Shown: positions 55,087-63,758 of the stretch, piece after piece | How the letters are laid out: each line of letters begins with the position of its first letter | Position numbering within the stretch: the stretch's first letter is position 1 | Origin: Thiobacillus denitrificans | GTDB lineage: Bacteria; Pseudomonadota; Gammaproteobacteria; Burkholderiales; Thiobacillaceae | Length of the DNA: 64,000 bases | Assembly (NCBI GenBank): GCA_020723405.1 | Contig: DYIY01000010.1 | Location: 11,866-75,865, forward strand | Reading direction: 5' to 3' | Position numbers and translations under genes: made by a program | Notes under the pieces: generated by a model | What the model saw: the letters and a program-made list of their open reading frames with translations, nothing else | Told to the model about the DNA's origin: nothing | Databases searched by the model: none

Positions 55087-56187
55087 ATGAAGGTCGCCAT
55101 CGTTCACTACTGGCTGGTCGGCATGCGGGGTGGGGAAAAGGTGGTGGAGGCCCTGTGCGAGATGTATCCCCAGGCCCACATCTACACCCACGTCTATGAC
55201 CCCGCCGCGATTTCCGCCACCATCAACCGGCACCAGGTCCACACCACCTTCATCAGCCGTCTGCCCAAGGCCGTGGCCTGGTACCAGCGCTATCTGCCCC
55301 TCATGCCCCTGGCCCTGGAGCAACTGGACCTGCGCGGCTACGACCTGGTGATCAGCAGCGAGTCCGGCCCGGGCAAGGGCTTCCTGGTCTCCCCCGGGAC
55401 CCTGCACGTCTGCTACTGCCACACCCCCATGCGCTACCTGTGGGACATGTACCACGACTACCTGGGCAGCGCCGGCCGGCTCACCCGCTGGATCATGCGC
55501 CCGGCCGCCCACTACCTGCGCATGTGGGATCTGGCCGCCTCCTTCCGGGTGGACCATTTCATCGCCAATTCCCGCTACGTGGCCCGGCGCGTCGCCAAGC
55601 ACTACCGGCGCCAGGCCGAGGTGGTCCATCCTCCCGTGGCCATCGACGATTTCTACGTGGCTGACGGGCCGGAGGACTACTACCTGATGGTGGGGCAACT
55701 GGTGGCCTACAAGCGTACCGACCTGGCGGTGGAAGCCTTCAACCGCATGGGCAAGCGCCTGGTGATCATCGGCGACGGCGAACAACTGGAATCCCTGCGC
55801 CGGGTGGCCAAACCCAACGTGACCCTGCTGGGCCGGCAGCCCTTCGCGGTCATCCGCGAGTCCTACGCCAAGTGCCGGGCCCTGATCTTCCCCGGGGTGG
55901 AGGACTTCGGCATCGTCCCCCTGGAGGCCATGGCCTCCGGCCGGCCGGTGCTGGCCTATCGGGAAGGGGGCGCCCTGGAGACCGTGGTGGACGGCCGGAC
56001 GGGGCTGTTCTTCGACAGCCAGAGCGTGGCTGCCCTGGAGGACGTGGTGGCCCGTTTCGAGGCCCGGGCCGGGGAGTTCGTCCCGGCGGACATCCGTGCC
56101 CATGCCGAAGGGTTTCGCCTGGAGCGCTTCAAAGCGGAGATGGCCGCCAGCATCGAACGCCTGCTGGCCGAGGGCAAGGCGGGCTGA
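55087..56187 (+). CDS. Family 4 glycosyltransferase
   Basis: A 366-aa GT4 enzyme with GT-B fold: MKVAIVHYWLVGMRGGEKVVE at the start (shown by HYWLVGMRGGEK), the acceptor domain including CYCHTPMRYLWD, and the donor domain with VGQLVAYKRTDLAVEAF and the EX7E-type signature FPGVEDFGIVPLEAMASGRPV (shown by EDFGIVPLEAMASG). It likely transfers mannose or another hexose in exopolysaccharide assembly. The glycosylphosphotransferase gene follows after 168 bases. It has no membrane helix and acts at the cytoplasmic face. Confidence 0.93.
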   Translation: MKVAIVHYWLVGMRGGEKVVEALCEMYPQAHIYTHVYDPAAISATINRHQVHTTFISRLPKAVAWYQRYLPLMPLALEQLDLRGYDLVISSESGPGKGFLVSPGTLHVCYCHTPMRYLWDMYHDYLGSAGRLTRWIMRPAAHYLRMWDLAASFRVDHFIANSRYVARRVAKHYRRQAEVVHPPVAIDDFYVADGPEDYYLMVGQLVAYKRTDLAVEAFNRMGKRLVIIGDGEQLESLRRVAKPNVTLLGRQPFAVIRESYAKCRALIFPGVEDFGIVPLEAMASGRPVLAYREGGALETVVDGRTGLFFDSQSVAALEDVVARFEARAGEFVPADIRAHAEGFRLERFKAEMAASIERLLAEGKAG

Positions 56188-56355
56188 GTGCTTGGCGGGG
56201 CGGGCCCATTGTGCGCCGCGCAAGATTGTCCTTGACAAGGCTCCGGCAGCGGATTTCACTCCGCCCGGTCATGCGGAGCCAACAGATCGGCATGGCGCCC
56301 GGGGCCGGCTCTGGTTCGGGTGGGCAGCAGCGGATTCACATACGAGGTCGCTAGG

Positions 56356-58050
56356 ATGAGCGAAGAAAAACTGGATACCCTGGAACCAGAGAAGCCGGCG
56401 GACGCGATTCCGGTGGCCGATGCCTTGAGCGATCTCTGGCAGGACCGGAGGCGCAGCGTCCAGCCCATCGATTTTCCCGACCGCCGCTCAGGCCAGGACC
56501 GGCGCAAGGAAGCCGCCCGGAGTCTGGGCAAGGGCATGAACCGGCGCGGGTCGGTGGTCCGCTGGAGCATCACCAAATCCGGCAAGTTCCACGCCCTGCT
56601 GCTCATGGCGGGGGACATGCTGGCCTTCACCCTGTCCTTCCTGGTGGCCTTCGTCCTGACCCTGCTCCTGGAGGGCCTGGAGGGTTGGTCCAAACTGGAA
56701 TGGCTGGCCCAGGACACCCGCCTGTTCGCCTATTACGCCCGTATCTTCCAGTTCATCCTGGCCACCCTGGTGGCGGTGAGCGTGTTCTGGATCTACGGCC
56801 ACTATTCCCGGCGCAGGCCTTTCTGGGATGAGTTGCACGACACCACCAAGCTGCTGCTCATCTTCGCCGCCGCCGAGGCCACCATTACCTTCGCCCTGGG
56901 CATGAACATGCCGCGGATCTGGCTGCTGGGCACCTGGGCGGTGGCCATCCTGCTGATTCCCCTGTCCCGCTATCTGATCAAGCGGGTACTCAAAGGCCAG
57001 GGCCTGTGGTCCCGCCCCACGGTCATCATCGGTACCGGCAAGAACGCCCAGGATACCGCTGCGGCCCTGGACCACGAGGTGGGCCTGGGCTACAACGTCT
57101 CGGTCTTCCTGGTGCCGCCCACCGCCTGGACCCGCAAGGAAGGCGACGGCGAGAGTTTTCCCCAGGGCATCACCGTCAACGGCCGGCGGGTGCCGGTCCG
57201 CCGCCTGGGCGACGAGCCGGAGCGCACCCTGCTCACCCTGGGCCGTCCCAACATCATCGTGGCCCTGGAATCCGACGACCTCTGGGAAGTGTCCAAGCTC
57301 CTCCTGGACAAGCACCTGCCCTATTCCAGCCTGAACATCGCCCCATCCATGCGCGGTCTGCCCCTGGTGGGCATGGAAACCCTGCACTTCTTCAAGCACG
57401 ACGTCATGGTCCTGCGCGTGCAGAACAACCTGGCCCGGGCCATCCCCCAGCGCATCAAGCGCCTGTTCGACGTGTCGGTGGCCGCCACCCTGCTGGTGGT
57501 GCTCCTGCCCCTGTTCGCCTTCCTGGTGCTGGGCATCCGCCGCTCCGGGCCCGGGGTGTTCTTCGGCCACACCCGCATCGGCAAGAACGGCGAGAAATTC
57601 AAGTGCTACAAGTTCCGCACCATGGTGCCCAACGCCCAGGAGGTGCTGGACAAGCTGCTGGCCAGTGACCCGGCCGCCAAGGAGGAGTGGGACCGGGACT
57701 TCAAGCTGCGCAACGATCCCCGGGTCACCCCCGTGGGGGCCTTCCTGCGCAAGACCAGCCTGGACGAGCTGCCCCAGCTCTGGAACGTCCTGAAGGGCGA
57801 GATGAGCCTGGTGGGGCCCCGTCCCGTCACCGAGGCGGAACTCAACAAGTACGCCGACAAGAAGGATTTCTTCCTGGAGGCCAAGCCGGGCATGACCGGC
57901 CTGTGGCAGGTGAGCGGCCGCAACGACGTCTCCTACGAGGAACGGGTCCAGTTGGACGCCTGGTACGCCCGCAACTGGCAGCTCTGGTATGACATCGTCA
58001 TCCTGATGAAAACGGTGAAGGTGGTGTTCGGCGACAAGAGCGCCTACTGA
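56356..58050 (+). CDS. Undecaprenyl-phosphate sugar phosphotransferase (WbaP/exopolysaccharide polyprenyl glycosylphosphotransferase)
   Basis: A 564-aa initiating transferase. The cytoplasmic N-terminus contains DRRSGQDRR. It is followed by about four helices (about 75-210), a Rossmann-like CoA-binding domain (VIIGTGKNAQDTAAAL, about 225-330) and the C-terminal bacterial sugar transferase domain with KRLFDVSVA, CYKFRTM, TSLDELPQLWNVLKGEMSLVGPRP (core DELPQLWNV, SLVGPRP) and GLWQVSGR. It loads the first sugar phosphate onto undecaprenyl phosphate at the inner membrane. ATG 56356 follows GCTAGG; ATG 56320 is a less likely start. A polymer export cluster is expected elsewhere. Confidence 0.93.
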   Translation: MSEEKLDTLEPEKPADAIPVADALSDLWQDRRRSVQPIDFPDRRSGQDRRKEAARSLGKGMNRRGSVVRWSITKSGKFHALLLMAGDMLAFTLSFLVAFVLTLLLEGLEGWSKLEWLAQDTRLFAYYARIFQFILATLVAVSVFWIYGHYSRRRPFWDELHDTTKLLLIFAAAEATITFALGMNMPRIWLLGTWAVAILLIPLSRYLIKRVLKGQGLWSRPTVIIGTGKNAQDTAAALDHEVGLGYNVSVFLVPPTAWTRKEGDGESFPQGITVNGRRVPVRRLGDEPERTLLTLGRPNIIVALESDDLWEVSKLLLDKHLPYSSLNIAPSMRGLPLVGMETLHFFKHDVMVLRVQNNLARAIPQRIKRLFDVSVAATLLVVLLPLFAFLVLGIRRSGPGVFFGHTRIGKNGEKFKCYKFRTMVPNAQEVLDKLLASDPAAKEEWDRDFKLRNDPRVTPVGAFLRKTSLDELPQLWNVLKGEMSLVGPRPVTEAELNKYADKKDFFLEAKPGMTGLWQVSGRNDVSYEERVQLDAWYARNWQLWYDIVILMKTVKVVFGDKSAY

Positions 58051-58133
58051 AACGCCGAATCCGGACTGAAGAATTCCGCAGACCTGCCGATAACCGGCAA
58101 GTCCAATGCCCAAGCGTTCCTGCGCCCCGCATC

Positions 58134-58541
58134 ATGCCCAGCCCATCCCTCGTCGATGCCTATGCCGCCAGCATCCTGTCCAGGATCGAACCCGGGATCC
58201 GCGCCAGCTTCACCGACGAGCAGGTGCGGGCCATCGCCGAGGCCCTGGCCTCCCGGCACGGCAAGGGGGCCCATGCTCTGGACGTGCGGGGCCTGATCAA
58301 GGTCTATTTCGCCACCTACTACTACGTCTTCCAGTTCGGCCGGGACCGGCGCATGGGCCGTCGCCGCACCGAGGTGGAGCGCAGCCGCAAAGCCCAATTC
58401 GCCGGCAACGTGCTGTTCTTCGTCATGGCCATGTCGCCGGTCATCCTGCTGCTCCTGGTGGGCTTGTATTTCCTCAAGGCCGCCCTGGGCATCGATCTGT
58501 TTCCCACCCATCTGCCCAACCTGCTGGGTCTGGGGCGGTGA
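58134..58541 (+). CDS. Small membrane protein of unknown function
   Basis: A 135-aa protein with a helical cytosolic N-terminus (residues 1-90, acidic then Arg-rich around 73-87) and one or two hydrophobic helices near 92-125 ending in PTHLPNLLGLGR. No family is recognised. It lies 83 bases after the glycosylphosphotransferase and directly before the sigma-54-controlled halogenase promoter. It probably belongs to the former transcription unit. Confidence 0.65.
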   Translation: MPSPSLVDAYAASILSRIEPGIRASFTDEQVRAIAEALASRHGKGAHALDVRGLIKVYFATYYYVFQFGRDRRMGRRRTEVERSRKAQFAGNVLFFVMAMSPVILLLLVGLYFLKAALGIDLFPTHLPNLLGLGR

Positions 58542-58565
58542 GAAACGTCGGTGTTTCATCGCCCA

Positions 58566-58582
58566 TGGCGGAATATCGACAG
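58566..58582 (+). promoter_or_regulatory. Candidate sigma-54 enhancer element (halogenase)
   Basis: TGGCGGAATATCGACAG differs from the sulfatase palindrome by about two substitutions and one base deletion. It lies about 85-95 bases upstream of the -24 element. Confidence 0.4.
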
Positions 58583-58667
58583 TTGATCAAGGTCAAGGTA
58601 GGCATGAACTATTTGCAATCTCTCACAAACCTTTACAATCCTTAACAAAACCCAAACATAATCGAAC

Positions 58668-58683
58668 TGGCACGGGGATTGCT
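58668..58683 (+). promoter_or_regulatory. Sigma-54 promoter of the halogenase gene
   Basis: TGGCACGGGGATTGCT is a full match to TGGCACG-N4-TTGCT with GG-N10-GC spacing. The expected start of transcription is near 58693, giving a leader of about 110 bases. Confidence 0.8.
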
Positions 58684-58805
58684 GATGGATAACCTGTTGC
58701 ATGTTGGTCATTGTGAAGTGAATCACCCGCTAGCCATGTAGGGCGACGTACCTCATAAAAGCGGACTTTCGGATGTGTTCCACTGAATTGAATGGAGGTT
58801 TTGCG

Positions 58806-60077
58806 ATGAAGACTCAGGTTGTGATCGTCGGCGGCGGCCCCGCTGGAACCGGACTGGCCATTTCCCTGCAAAAGCACGGGATCGAAAGCATCATTCTTGA
58901 AAAGGAAAGCTTCCCCCGTCTGCACGTGGGCGAGTCCATGACCGGCGAGTGCGGCGCCTCCGTGCGCGCCCTGGGTCTGGAAGAAGAGATGGGCAAGTAC
59001 AAGTACCCCATCAAGTACGGCACCATGGTGTACGGCACCGACGGCCGCAACAGCTTCTACGTGCCGGTGATGGGCCGCAAGAAGGACACCAACGAACTGT
59101 TCGCCCAGCCCACCTGGCAGGTGCGCCGTTCCGACTTCGACAAGATGCTGCTGGACGTCTGCGTGGACAAGGGCATCAAGACCATCAAGGGCACGGCCCT
59201 GGAAGTCCTGAAGAACGAGCAGGGCGTGCCCTGCGGCGTCACCTACAAGACCCCCGAAGGCGAGATGGGCGAAATCCGCGCCGACATGGTGGCGGACGCC
59301 TCCGGCCAGCACACCTTCCTGAGCAACAAGGGCGTGACCGGCAAGCGCATGATGGGCAAGTACGCCAAGCAACTGGCCATCTACTCCCACTTCAAGAACG
59401 TCAAGCGCCCCGAAGTCGGCGAGGACCCCAACCTGAAGACCGATGACACCATCATCTTCTACCAGAAGCGTAACCACTGGGCCTGGATGATCCCCATCAA
59501 CGACGAGCTGGTCAGCATCGGCGTGGTGACTCCCGCCGAGTACTTCCGTTCCAGCCGGGAGGACATGAAGACCTTCCTGAAGCGGGAAATGATGTCCCTG
59601 AACCCGGAGCTGGCCAAGCGTCTGGAGGGGGCCGAGATGGTGGAGGATGCCCATTCCTGCGCCAACTATTCCTACCAGATCCCCGATTGGGCCGGTCCCG
59701 GCTTCATCTGCCTGGGTGACGCCCACCGCTTCGTGGACCCCATCTTCTCCCTGGGCCTGCACTTCACCCTGGTGGAATGCCGCAAGGCCGCCGACGCCAT
59801 CGCCGACTACATGAACGGCAAGTGCGCCGACATGGCCAACCCCTTCGAAGAGCACATGAAGTTCTGCGAACTGGGCATGGACAACGCCCAGGTGCTGCTG
59901 GACGTGTTCTGGGCCTATCCGTTCGCCTTCTCCCTGTACATCCGCGACGCCAAGTACCGGGACGGCTTCATCGACCTGTTCGCCGGCCGCTGCTACGTGA
60001 CCGATCCGCCCGCCTGCATCCCGGCCCTGCGCCGCCTGCAGGCCGAGGTGTCCAACGACGAGGCCGTGGCCGCCTGA
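58806..60077 (+). CDS. Flavin-dependent halogenase-like FAD monooxygenase
   Basis: A 423-aa FAD enzyme. The dinucleotide motif VVIVGGGPAG is at residues 5-14, HVGES at 40-44 is typical of phenol/pyrrole-type halogenases, and a KxG motif has Lys70 as candidate catalytic lysine. The halogenase signature WxWxIP is intact (WAWMIP, 225-230), as is the FxxPxxSxG motif (309-317, FVDPIFSLG). These features separate it from geranylgeranyl reductases. It should act with free FADH2 from a separate reductase on a small aromatic or carrier-bound substrate. GGAGG at 58794-58798 supports ATG 58806. It is controlled by a sigma-54 promoter and followed by a terminator. Adjacent genes suggest a pyrrole substrate. 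Confidence 0.82.
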   Translation: MKTQVVIVGGGPAGTGLAISLQKHGIESIILEKESFPRLHVGESMTGECGASVRALGLEEEMGKYKYPIKYGTMVYGTDGRNSFYVPVMGRKKDTNELFAQPTWQVRRSDFDKMLLDVCVDKGIKTIKGTALEVLKNEQGVPCGVTYKTPEGEMGEIRADMVADASGQHTFLSNKGVTGKRMMGKYAKQLAIYSHFKNVKRPEVGEDPNLKTDDTIIFYQKRNHWAWMIPINDELVSIGVVTPAEYFRSSREDMKTFLKREMMSLNPELAKRLEGAEMVEDAHSCANYSYQIPDWAGPGFICLGDAHRFVDPIFSLGLHFTLVECRKAADAIADYMNGKCADMANPFEEHMKFCELGMDNAQVLLDVFWAYPFAFSLYIRDAKYRDGFIDLFAGRCYVTDPPACIPALRRLQAEVSNDEAVAA

Positions 60078-60105
60078 GACAGGATGGGCTGACATCTGCA
60101 GAACC

Positions 60106-60137
60106 GGGGCCGGCCCTTTGACCGGCCCCATTCTTTT
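60106..60137 (+). terminator. Rho-independent terminator after halogenase gene
   Basis: Stem GGGGCCGG/CCGGCCCC with an eight-base loop and then ATTCTTTT. It partly separates the halogenase transcript from the acyltransferase genes. Confidence 0.8.
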
Positions 60138-60196
60138 GCGCTTCTTAACCCGGATGGACAGGTCTTTTGATCGATCCGTCCATCGGATTCCCAGCC

Positions 60197-61108
60197 ATGA
60201 GCCAAAACAACAAACCTGAAGCTCCTGTGGTTGCCCCGCGTCCCCGGCAACGTCTGCTTGCCCTGGCCGGCTTCATTCCCTACGGGTTGGGTTCACGCCT
60301 GCTCGGCCTGTTCTTCAGTAACCCTCTGGTGCAACGCTTCCTGTTGCGGGCTCCCCGTCGCCAATTCCTGGGCCTGTGCAGGCGGGCCGATGTGCTGGCC
60401 AAGCCGGCTTCCCAGTTCGTGGTCCATCTGTTTTCCCGGTTCACGATTCCCTGGCGGGTCGGCGTCCTGTCCCACGCCAGCGATGGGGAGTTCGAGCGCT
60501 GGGTCCACGTCGACAATGCCCAGCTCCTGGCCAAGCTCCAGGCCGAGGGCAAGCCGGTGCTGCTGGTCAATTGCCACACCGCCATCGCCCGTCTGACGCC
60601 CCTGGCCGTGCATCGCCTGGGCCACGAACTGGCGGTGATCGAACCGGAGCCCTACCTGCGCCTCATCGGTGCCCGGGATGCCGACAAGATCCGCTCCATC
60701 ACCCTGCGCGGCCAGGGTGAGAAATTCTGGATGAAGGAGCTTTATCAGGCCCAGAAGGTGTTGCTGGGCAAAGGCATCGTCCATCTGGCCCTGGACGGGC
60801 ACCAGGGCTCGGGGGGCGTGGAACATGCCTTCCTGGGCAGCAGACGCCTGTTCCACGTGAGCATGGCCCAGTTGGCCATCCAACTGGGTGCCGCCATCGT
60901 CCTCGTCCGGGCCTTGCTGGACCAGGACGGCAGGGTGAACCTGCACTTCACGGGCCCCCTGGATACGGGAACTTCCGAGCAGCCCGCAGAGTCACGGCTT
61001 GCCCGCTTCCTCGATCAATACGTCGCCTATCTGGAAGACCTGTGGCGCACCGAGCCAGGCAACATCTCGCCCCGGCATCTGCTGCACTTCATGCAGTCCG
61101 CCGGATAG
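60197..61108 (+). CDS. LpxL/HtrB-like acyltransferase homologue 1
   Basis: A 303-aa protein related to lauroyl/myristoyl acyltransferases of lipid A and lysophospholipid acyltransferases. Recognisable parts are the NCHTAIARL box and DGHQGSGGVEHAFLGSRRLFHVS (shown by DGHQGSGG). In the catalytic HX4D/E motif the acid is replaced, reading H-TAIA-R, so classical acyl transfer is doubtful or the substrate differs. A hydrophobic N-terminal segment (about 20-45) may bind membrane. ATG 60197 is used; TTG 60167 with a better spaced GGACAGG is an alternative. It is a paralogue of the next gene. Confidence 0.75.
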   Translation: MSQNNKPEAPVVAPRPRQRLLALAGFIPYGLGSRLLGLFFSNPLVQRFLLRAPRRQFLGLCRRADVLAKPASQFVVHLFSRFTIPWRVGVLSHASDGEFERWVHVDNAQLLAKLQAEGKPVLLVNCHTAIARLTPLAVHRLGHELAVIEPEPYLRLIGARDADKIRSITLRGQGEKFWMKELYQAQKVLLGKGIVHLALDGHQGSGGVEHAFLGSRRLFHVSMAQLAIQLGAAIVLVRALLDQDGRVNLHFTGPLDTGTSEQPAESRLARFLDQYVAYLEDLWRTEPGNISPRHLLHFMQSAG

Positions 61109-61220
61109 TCCATTTGTCCCGGTCCAATTCAAACAAAAAATGCCGATTCTTATAGGAGCACTCCCCAGCGCACATTGGAAGGTTTCATTCAGTAGTCTGA
61201 TTTTTGCGAAGGAAGATCCT

Positions 61221-62180
61221 GTGGCTGTCGATAATAATGTCCGCCCTCTCCGGGGGTGGAAGCGCCTTGTGCTGGAAACGGCAAGCAAGGTGCCTTATGG
61301 ACAGGGGGTTCGTGCCCTGTCCCTGTTGCTCAACAATCCGCTTGGGCAGCGTCTGCTGGTGCGTAAGCGGCGCTTCTATCTGGCCAGGATGATCCATGCC
61401 CTGGGGGTGTCCGCCGGGGTTGACCAGGCGGCAACCCGCAACGTGCTCTGCAACGATGCCTTGCCCTGGGTCGTGAATGCCCTGTCCCGCTGCGACGAAG
61501 CCGGATTCCGCCGCTGGGTGACCGTGGAGGGAGAGCCGGTGCTGGATGCGGCCAAGGCCCAGGACAAGGGGCTCCTGGTGGTCAACTGCCATTCGGGTGT
61601 GTCCCGGCTGGTGCCCCTGCTGCTCATGCTCAAGTGGGGCGATGTGTACGCCATGGAACCCGAGGCCTGGCTGTCCCGCATGGGGGTGCCAGGGGGTGCC
61701 CAGGTCCATTCCATCACCATGCGTGGCGATGGGGAGAAATTCTGGCTGCGCCAGATCTTCCAGGCCAACCGGGTCATGGCCGAAAAGAAGACCATGCACG
61801 TGGCTATGGACGGCCTCCAGGGCACGGGGGGCAAGGAACGCAATTTCCTGGGGCGCAAGCGGGTGTTCCACGTGGGTCTGGCGCAGATGGCCATCGCCCG
61901 GGGCACGCCCATCATCCAGGTGCTCACGCGCATCGACGAGACCGGCAGGGTCAGCATCCGTTATCGGGATCCCCTGGCGGGCGCCGGAGCGGATTTGAAT
62001 GAGGAAGCCCGGCTCGGGTATTTTCTCGACAACTACCTGTCGGCCCTGGAAGCGCTCTGGCTGGAAGATCCGGGCAATATCGCCGTGCGCCACCTGCGTC
62101 ACTATCTGACTTCTGAACCAATCCCCCCTGAAAAGGGGATAGCATCCAAAAACCGGGAAGAGGAGCCTGAGAACGTATGA
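61221..62180 (+). CDS. LpxL/HtrB-like acyltransferase homologue 2
   Basis: A 319-aa paralogue of the preceding gene, with NCHSGVSRL and MDGLQGTGGKERNFLGRKRVFHVG (shown by DGLQGTGGKERNF) in matching places. The catalytic box again reads HX4R rather than HX4D/E. GTG 61221 follows GAAGGA with good spacing; ATG 61140 would extend into a region without family similarity. The stop TGA overlaps the ATG of the adenylation gene (ATGA), so the two are translationally coupled. The last 20 residues are encoded partly by a C-rich dispersed repeat. A role in transferring the product of the adenylation pathway is inference. Confidence 0.75.
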   Translation: MAVDNNVRPLRGWKRLVLETASKVPYGQGVRALSLLLNNPLGQRLLVRKRRFYLARMIHALGVSAGVDQAATRNVLCNDALPWVVNALSRCDEAGFRRWVTVEGEPVLDAAKAQDKGLLVVNCHSGVSRLVPLLLMLKWGDVYAMEPEAWLSRMGVPGGAQVHSITMRGDGEKFWLRQIFQANRVMAEKKTMHVAMDGLQGTGGKERNFLGRKRVFHVGLAQMAIARGTPIIQVLTRIDETGRVSIRYRDPLAGAGADLNEEARLGYFLDNYLSALEALWLEDPGNIAVRHLRHYLTSEPIPPEKGIASKNREEEPENV

Positions 62181-63736
62181 ACAACAACACGCTGCATGCC
62201 ACCGTGCTGAACCTGGATCCCGCCTGGACCGACCGGCCGGCGGTGAAGATGCAGAAGGGGGCGGTGACCTATGGCCAGTTCCGCGATCTGGCCGTGCGCC
62301 TGGCCCAGCTGCTGGCCGATCGGGGCTGCCGGCGGGGTGACCGGGTGGCGGTCTGCCTGCCCAAGAGCATCGATTCCGTCACGGCCCTCATGGGCGTGAT
62401 GCTGTCCGGTGCCGCCTACGTGCCGGTGGACCCCACGGCCCCCGCCCAGCGCCAGGCCACCATCGCCCGGCTGGCCGGGGCGAAGTTCATCATCACCACC
62501 CCGGAGCTGGCGGCGGCCATGCGCGACGTGGCCGGCGAGCTGGAAGGCGAACCGACGCCCCAGATCGAAGTGGCCCCCGTGGGCATCGGCGACGGCATCC
62601 GCGCCCTGGTGGCCGACGTGGCGCCCGTGGCGCCGGAAGCCGGCGCGGAAGTGGGCGCCGAAGACCTGGCCGCCATCCTGTTCACCTCCGGTTCCACCGG
62701 CGTGCCCAAGGGCGTGAGCCTGACCCACGGCAACATCCTGGCCTTCGTGGACTGGACCGTGGACGCCTTCAAGTTCACCGCCGAGGACCGGCTCACCAGC
62801 CACGCCCCCTTCCACTTCGATCTGTCCACCATGGACCTCTACACCACCTTCCGGGTGGGGGCCTCGGTGTTCATCCTGGACGAGGTGCTGGTGCGCTTCC
62901 CCGCCGTGCTGGCCAAGATCATCGAAACCGAGAAGATCACCTCCTGGTACTCCGTGCCCACCGCCCTGCGCCTGCTGGAAGAGAAGGGCGCCCTGGGCCG
63001 CCGGGACCTGTCCAGCCTGCGGCAGATCTTCTTTGCCGGCGAGGTGTTCCCGGTGCCGGCCCTGCGCAAGGTCATGGAAGCCTTCCCGGGCGTGGAATTC
63101 ATCAATCTCTACGGGCCCACGGAAACCAACGTCTGCACCTATTACCGCATGCCCGGCGTGCCTGGCGACGACGTGCTGGACATCCCCATCGGCCTGCCCT
63201 GCGAGCACTACGTCATCACCATCCGCGACGAGGCGGGCAACATCCTGGCCCCGGGCCAGAGCGGCGAGATCTTCGTCGCCGGCCCCGGCTGCACCCCGGG
63301 CTACTGGCAGCGTCCGGACCTGACCGAGAAGTGCCATTTCGACGGGCGCATCGACACCTACCGCACCGGCGACTTCGGCTACTGGCTGCCCGACGGCAAC
63401 ATCCGCTTCCAGGGCCGCAAGGACGCCCAGGTGAAGATCCGTGGCCACCGGGTGGAGTTGATGGAGGTCGAGAACGTGATCCTCAACCATCCGGAGATCA
63501 AGGAAGCCGCCGCCGTGCTCCATTCGCCCCCGGACGGGGAGCAGGAACTCTATGCCTTCGTGGTGGCCCAGGCCGGCTGCGAGATGGACGAGACCAAGGT
63601 CTACGGCCAGTGTTCCAAGTTCCTGCCCCACTATGCCGAGCCCCACAAGGTGGTGATCATGGCCGACTTCCCCCGTACCTCCACCGGCAAGATCGACCGC
63701 CAGGGGCTCAAGGCCCTGTGCGGCGCGCCGGCCTGA
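62177..63736 (+). CDS. Stand-alone amino-acid adenylation enzyme, prolyl-AMP ligase-like
   Basis: A 519-aa ANL-superfamily enzyme without carrier domain. A3 is FTSGSTGVPKG, A5 YGPTETN, A7 YRTGDFGY, A8 FQGRKDAQVKIRGHRVE, and A10 STGKIDR with Lys505. The A4 Asp that binds the amino group is present (FDLSTMD, Asp215), so an alpha-amino acid is expected. By hand alignment to GrsA the code is D215 L216 M219 Y258 F285 A287 L311 V319 C320 K505, that is DLMYFALVCK. Prolyl-AMP ligases of pyrrole pathways (PltF/RedM) have DLLYLALVCK as I recall it. It would load proline on a separate carrier protein not seen here. Confidence 0.88.
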   Translation: MNNNTLHATVLNLDPAWTDRPAVKMQKGAVTYGQFRDLAVRLAQLLADRGCRRGDRVAVCLPKSIDSVTALMGVMLSGAAYVPVDPTAPAQRQATIARLAGAKFIITTPELAAAMRDVAGELEGEPTPQIEVAPVGIGDGIRALVADVAPVAPEAGAEVGAEDLAAILFTSGSTGVPKGVSLTHGNILAFVDWTVDAFKFTAEDRLTSHAPFHFDLSTMDLYTTFRVGASVFILDEVLVRFPAVLAKIIETEKITSWYSVPTALRLLEEKGALGRRDLSSLRQIFFAGEVFPVPALRKVMEAFPGVEFINLYGPTETNVCTYYRMPGVPGDDVLDIPIGLPCEHYVITIRDEAGNILAPGQSGEIFVAGPGCTPGYWQRPDLTEKCHFDGRIDTYRTGDFGYWLPDGNIRFQGRKDAQVKIRGHRVELMEVENVILNHPEIKEAAAVLHSPPDGEQELYAFVVAQAGCEMDETKVYGQCSKFLPHYAEPHKVVIMADFPRTSTGKIDRQGLKALCGAPA

Positions 63737-63758
63737 CGCTCCCGAGGAAAGGACGAAC

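Noticed and set aside
58806-60077. Geranylgeranyl reductase identity for the FAD enzyme
   Set aside because: The WxWxIP and FxxPxxSxG motifs and the HVGES segment fit halogenases better, although a reductase or hydroxylase role is not excluded.
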